Assembly: GCA_903813345.2 (NCBI GenBank)
Contig: CAIIXF020000005.1
Location: forward strand, 31,127,375-31,191,374
Length of the DNA stretch: 64,000 nucleotides
Direction of reading: 5' to 3'
Source: Owenia fusiformis
Lineage: Eukaryota; Annelida; Polychaeta; Sabellida; Oweniidae
Part shown: piece after piece, positions 59,201 through 64,000 of the stretch
Numbering within the stretch: position 1 is the stretch's first letter
Layout of the letters: each line of letters begins with the position of its first letter
The notes under the pieces: generated by a model
Databases searched by the model: none
Told to the model about the DNA's origin: nothing
The model's input: the letters and a program-made list of their open reading frames with translations, nothing else
Program-made: the position numbers and the translations under genes

Positions 59201-62200
59201 AAGAAAGTGAAAATATTGATCCTTGACAGCCCACCATTGAGATTTCATCTAAGATAAGTGACATATCTTACCAGGATTACATTATTGTGGATGTAACTAT
59301 GGAAACAGTATACCAGATGTACATCATTGTGGATGTAATTGAAGAAACAAAACAGAAGTACAGTGTTGTTGATTAAAAAAACATTTATACCAGATCCTTG
59401 ATATTTTTACGAGATGCTTTTTAAAGATATAAGTTGTTTCTAGGTCAGTTTCATTCATTTGCAAAAAATGAGGAATATGCCATTAAATACACAGTCTGTA
59501 CTTTAAATATACATGTGAATAGCTTTCTAAAATGTAAGCTGCTTTTACAAACATGTATGAAAGAGATTATTGTCAAATAAATAAAAGGTAAAGAAAGAAA
59601 ATGTGGCAATTCATGAAGAAATTTATTTGGCGAACTTGACTTAAACTCATTATTGATTTTAAAGTGCAAATCTACATGCGTGTAATTGTAAACTTTTGAT
59701 GTGATACTCATACGTATAATCAATGGCCTTAACGTTCTTAGAACTATATTTTACAATAGACAAATTCTAGTTATCATATTAAATGCTTGTGACAAATTGC
59801 CATTGCATTTTAACTTCCTTGTTGCACATAGTGTTAACATGAAGGAAAACAATCATAACTCTGATTAATTCAAAGATAATGATACAAGTTTCATGATGGT
59901 GAAGCTTATATTGACAGATCCTGTTTGTATTAAAGCACAACTGAAATAGGTTTTCTCAACTTGCAGCTACAAAAATGCGATTTTTTGCATTGTAAGCCCA
60001 ACAAATGATAAATAACTATTGTAGTCTAATAACAACGAAATAAAATTAATGGATCAGTTAGATTGGCCCCATGCCGAAAAACACCACAAAGCATAAAAAT
60101 ATTGCTTATTAAACAGCTACCATGCTCAGTAGAAGGAAACAGTTGCCACATTACTGATTAGATGACATGTCCAAATACATCTATTATTGATTCCTTTAAC
60201 AGCTATTTTAGTTGTAATGTACTATAAATACACAAGGCAGTATACTAGTATTGTAACGAAAACAAAAGAAAATGTTTCCAAAAGAAGTTTTGAGAGACCA
60301 TGCCTCTTATCTTTTGATAACCGGATGTTTACATTTGATTAATACATGTATATATTATGCTTCATGGGTGTAGTACCTCTGATCGAGTAGGAATTTTTAA
60401 TATGGCCACTCAATTCATAATAACAAAAAATGTAATCTTTGATAACTCAAGTACTAGGCTAGTGGATGGATTTCGTTCAAATTTTATATGCTGATGCCTA
60501 GAGATAAAGGAGCTTTATCCAAGAAAAGATTTTCAAGATGGCCCCTGATTTCCAAAATGGACACCATTATTCGTAAAAATAAATCTTTGATAACTCAGGT
60601 ACCAGTGAACGGGTTTGGTTCAAATTTTACATGCTGATGCCTAGGGACACAGATAGTTTATTGGAAAAAGTAAGATAACGGCTGAATTTTAAAATGGCCA
60701 CCATTTTTCGTAAAAAACGTTATATTTGATAACTTAAATACCAGTGAACGAAATTTGGTTCAAATTTAATATGCTGATGCCTAGGGACACAGTAACTCTG
60801 TTTTCGAGAAAGAATTTTCAAGATGGTGGCTGAATTTCAAAATGTTTACCATTTTTAAAAAAACATAATCTTTGATATCTCAAGTTCCAGTTGATTTGAG
60901 TTATATGCTAATAAAGTGATATATGCTCTGTTCAATATTACATTTTTAAGATGGCCTCTAATTATCAAAATGTGTTTCATTCCGCTGGGATTTGCTACTC
61001 CTTGGAGTAGTATATTTTATATATAGGATAGATGGTGCTGATTGTGGTTTCAACTTAAAAGAAGTAAAATTCTTGCTTAAAATATATTTTAGAGTGCAAC
61101 TGGGAAGAAATCATACATTGCATCCCAAGGACCCCTTCCACACACTGTAAATGATTTCTGGAGACTTATTTGGGAATATGATGCCTCCATTGTTATTATG
61201 TCCTGTCGAGAGGTGGAGCTAGGAAAGGTACATTTATACTTTGTTTCCATTTCTTTCATTATGTAACTTTATTGTTTGTAAAACAAAAGTACCCTCACTC
61301 ATGTTAATGTAATACTTAGAATTCAACTTCCATGCTTTAATGTATAAATATTTAAAATTTGACAAGAGAGCACACAGGTCAGAACAATAAGATTAACAAC
61401 TATGTCCTAGTCAGTTGTCTCTCTCTCTCTCTGTGTCTCTCTCTCTCTCTCTGTTGTACTAAATTATAATTTTTAGTTTTCCTCTGTTTTAGCCAAAATG
61501 TGAGAGATATTGGGCTGAGAAGGGAGAGCCAAAATTGTATGGAACAATCGAAGTAACAATGGTAAGGACTGTGGAAGGTGTTTTGGGGTCGGCATTCAGA
61601 GTTTGGTGTCTGTAGCAATGCATTTGAAATAACTTACAAAGTGGTGACATTTTGTCATGTTAATGCCTGGTTTGAATATTATATTTTATCATGTATTCAT
61701 AGAATAATTTGTTTTAATTTAGATTTTTGAAAACCCATTACCAATTTTGTTTTTACAGTAAACGCATAGCTTTTGCCAAAAGGTGCAGCAAGGATATTAA
61801 CCATTTTTTCAAAAGTGACATTTTTACAACATCATGCTGTAATATTATACATTATGCATGACATGTTGGCATTTCAGGTTAAAGAACAGGACCACTATAA
61901 AGAGTTTACCATTCGAACTTTACGGGCTACAAAGAAGGGAGAAACACGAGTCATAAAGCAGTATCATTACATAAAATGGCCTGATCATGGTGTTCCAGAC
62001 TCTGCGCTTCCAATATTGGACATGATTGCAATGGTGCGAGAAGATCAAAGCCAGGAGGAACCACCACTTGTAGTTCATTGCAGGTACATCAGTTAGCTAG
62101 ATTCTATAAACCGATTTGTTGTGGGGCCAGAAAACATTTACCAATTTTGTAAGAAATCAAAGCATTGGTCATTTTGTAAATCAGACTCGTAGGCCAAAAA

Positions 62201-63890
62201 GTGTATTCAGTTTCGTAAAAAATGGAATATTGATCATTTTTTGATTCTCTGCATTGGACTGTACAGTGCAACACTATGTTACTTCTATATGAATTGTATA
62301 ATATTGAATGAAGCCATTTTGTGGAAAAGCACAGGCTACAGTGGTATTTGGGTGTGCTTAGACAGTGTAACACCAATAATATCCTTTGTATCATTTTATT
62401 TCAGTGCAGGTTGTGGGAGAACTGGGGCAATTATTGCAATAGATTATGCATGGACACTGCTCAAAACAGGGGTAAGTGACTGGTTTGTTGTCATGGGGTC
62501 AAGTATACATATTGGGTCAAGTGTACAGGTGTGGGTCGAGTGTACAGGTCTGGGTCAGGTGTACATGTATTGATAATTAAATGATCTGATGAAAAATGCC
62601 ATTCCTCACAAAAACAAGGAAAAGATTTATTTGTTATTCAACATGTTTTTTGAACTGAACTGAACATATATCATGGGGAACCTCAACATATTGTATGCGT
62701 CCAGAAAACGAAAAAAATTAAGGTCCAGGTTATAGACATTATGTATACCTTATTGACATTTCATTGTAATTTTAGAAACTTACTGCTGACTTTGATATAT
62801 TTGATATCCTGTCCGAGATGAGGAAACAGAGGCTTGCTTTTGTTCAAGCAAAGGTTAGTTTCACGCTGTATTTAATGATAAGGAAGATAATTAAGGATAG
62901 GGTTAATAATTGAGCTACTTAGATCAATCATAATCAGTTATGTGCGATTAAATGTTGTTTCAAACACACACCTGACCATCTATTTTCAATTGGTCACGAT
63001 TTATAGTAAACTCTATATATTGGAACGCCTGGGTAATCTGAACACCTACTAATCTGAACACTTTTTTGGTCCTGTATTTTCCTCCCATTGACATCCATGT
63101 TATAAATTAATATGTGAACACCCCCCAATTTGAACAGAGTCATATTTGACTAAAAGTAAAATTAACCTGTCTAATTTGAACACTTTTCATAAAATATCAC
63201 ATGTTTCAAAATTAATAACAATAAAATGAAAAACTCTCCCCCCTCTTTGTTCAAACACTCCCCCTTCAATGTTTGAAACACACATCGCCTATGTTTAGCA
63301 GCAATTATTAACACTCGTTAACTCCTGCAGGACCAATATGAACTTGTGAATCGGGCAGTAGCTGAACTGTTTGAGCGCCACCTATTGCTGATGGATAAAC
63401 ATCTCTACGAGAATATGAATGTAGAAAAGGTATGAGAATTTGTCCTTATAGGTTTCATGTATTTATCATTTGAAAGTGTTAGTTTCTACTTTTATTATGA
63501 AGTGTTTATTGTTGTTTATTTGATTTACAAGCTATATACATATACGTATATGCCTTATCTTAATATAATCACCATGCTAGTACAATTTTAATTTTGAATC
63601 AAACGTCATCCTAGGTAGTACATACAGATTTGCAATGTTTAATGAAGGACCATTTACATGAAGACTTAAACTAGTTAGTAGTTATTGACAAACAATTATT
63701 TCATCATGACAGTGGGCTTGTCTATCAATCACAGTCCGTCCATCGCCATATTAGGACATGTACCCACCCACTTTGTATTTAACAATGCTTGTTAAAATGA
63801 CAGTGTTTTCTTGAATATCAAACTCTGTGATACATGAAAAGAGTTCATATTTTATGTTATTTGATTTCTAGGAGAAAGATCCTGCATATG
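56248..63890 (+). CDS. PTP-PEST-type tyrosine phosphatase (PTPN12/18/22 group), catalytic domain; continues past the right edge
   Basis: Ten coding exons: 56248-56346, 58272-58380, 58589-58665, 61093-61227, 61493-61561, 61878-62083, 62405-62471, 62776-62853, 63331-63429 and 63872-63890. All are in phase. The cytosolic enzyme removes phosphate from tyrosine on adhesion and immune-signalling proteins. Visible blocks are [19 protein letters not shown] (pTyr loop region), [20 protein letters not shown], the WPD loop with D199, the P-loop H-C231-SAGCG-R237-TGA split across exons 6 and 7, and the Q-loop region [16 protein letters not shown]231, D199 and R237 have the numbers I recall for human PTPN12. 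The non-catalytic tail, with any PEST or CTH motif, lies beyond 64000, so which of the three paralogues it resembles cannot be settled. Confidence 0.93.
57288..57453. mobile_element. About 165-bp MITE, 'CAGGCCYGTAGCCAG' family, in PTP intron 1
   Basis: Left GCCCGTAGCCAGCTTTTACC and right CCTCTGGCTACGGGCCTG are inverted. The flanks AAGCTCTT and AAGCTATT look like an 8-bp duplication with one mismatch, which suggests hAT. It is related to the copy at 41251-41428. Confidence 0.7.
57690..57785. mobile_element. Short palindromic copy of the 'AAAATCCAGAA' MITE family in PTP intron 1
   Basis: CCATCCTCCG...CTCCAAAATCCAGAATACCT is mirrored by AGGATTCTGGGCACCTGCGGAGG. Related to 2161-2407. Confidence 0.6.
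58666..60400. other. PTP intron 3, no gene seen
   Basis: AT-rich intron. The frame at 59451-59723 (minus) has no supporting features. Confidence 0.5.
60400..60975. repeat. About 120-bp tandem repeats in PTP intron 3
   Basis: Four to five degenerate units contain 'ATCTTTGATAACTCAAGTAC', 'GGTTCAAATTTTATATGCTG', 'ATGCCTAGGGACACAG' and 'AAGATGGC' (near 60435, 60583, 60722 and 60868). Confidence 0.8.
61418..61452. repeat. (CT)n microsatellite in PTP intron 4
   Basis: An interrupted CT run (TCTCTCTCTGTGTCTCTCTC), about 40 bp upstream of exon 5. It may contribute to the pyrimidine tract. Confidence 0.85.
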
Positions 63891-64000
63891 GTAAGTACAG
63901 TAAAATGTCAAGAAAGTTTGTGTTTGAAAATACAACATATGTTGAATGAAGAGAGTGAAATAAGCACAAAGTGAACAAGTTACCGAGTACACATTTTGAA

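Noticed and set aside
63010-63300. 'GAACACC' rich stretch resembling part of a pogo/Tigger-type element, also near 2990-3120
   Set aside because: Similar words at both places, but no inverted ends or TA duplication that I could define.
1-64000. tRNA or rRNA genes
   Set aside because: No cloverleaf with A and B boxes and no rRNA core sequence was recognised on reading either strand.

Overview
This is eukaryotic, AT-rich nuclear DNA with many short exons bounded by GT/AG introns, long repeat-filled introns and several classes of transposable element. The gene set (PDCD4, an HMG20-like factor, a STRA8/MEIOSIN-like factor, MTHFS and a PTP-PEST-type phosphatase), together with the repeat types, points to an invertebrate animal, probably marine. 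Mollusc, brachiopod, hemichordate or a similar group would all fit; I cannot name the species. All gene models come from hand splicing with phase checks, without RNA or alignment support.

Layout. 0-12 kb: the 5' half of PDCD4 on the minus strand (coding exons at 11.6-11.4, 6.56-6.47 and 6.26-6.14 kb), running off the left edge. Its introns hold a 4.3-kb long-terminal-inverted-repeat element with a decayed PIN-like 'DGN...DSDVF...FTGCD' gene, a tandem array that copies a splice acceptor, and a poly-G-rich hAT-like element. 12-22 kb: a divergently transcribed HMG20-like gene (10 coding exons, 480 codons) with an unexpected U1-type zinc finger. It carries a second splice-acceptor array and a 4.7-kb foldback element in intron 8. 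22-27 kb: intergenic DNA, a foldback MITE, three tandem arrays and three phase-compatible exons of an unrecognised minus-strand gene. 27.1-31.7 kb: a complete-looking CR1-like LINE with an SGNH-type ORF1 and an EN-RT ORF2. 32.5-34.9 kb: a small three-exon secreted protein.

35.6-43.8 kb (minus): an 11-exon, 465-aa gene pairing an N-terminal bHLH-like segment with a C-terminal HMG-like segment. This is the architecture of the vertebrate meiotic-entry factors STRA8 and MEIOSIN, and it is the most interesting gene here. 44.87-54.31 kb: a very young LTR element with 3268-bp LTRs, a GTAT target duplication and an internal region coding only Gag plus protease. 54.5-55.1 kb: MTHFS on the minus strand in a single coding exon. 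56.2 kb to the right edge: a PTPN12/18/22-type phosphatase on the plus strand, ten coding exons visible.

The genes do not form a pathway. Shared themes are two divergent gene pairs (PDCD4/HMG20-like and MTHFS/PTP) and repeated tandem amplification of DNA at exon borders.
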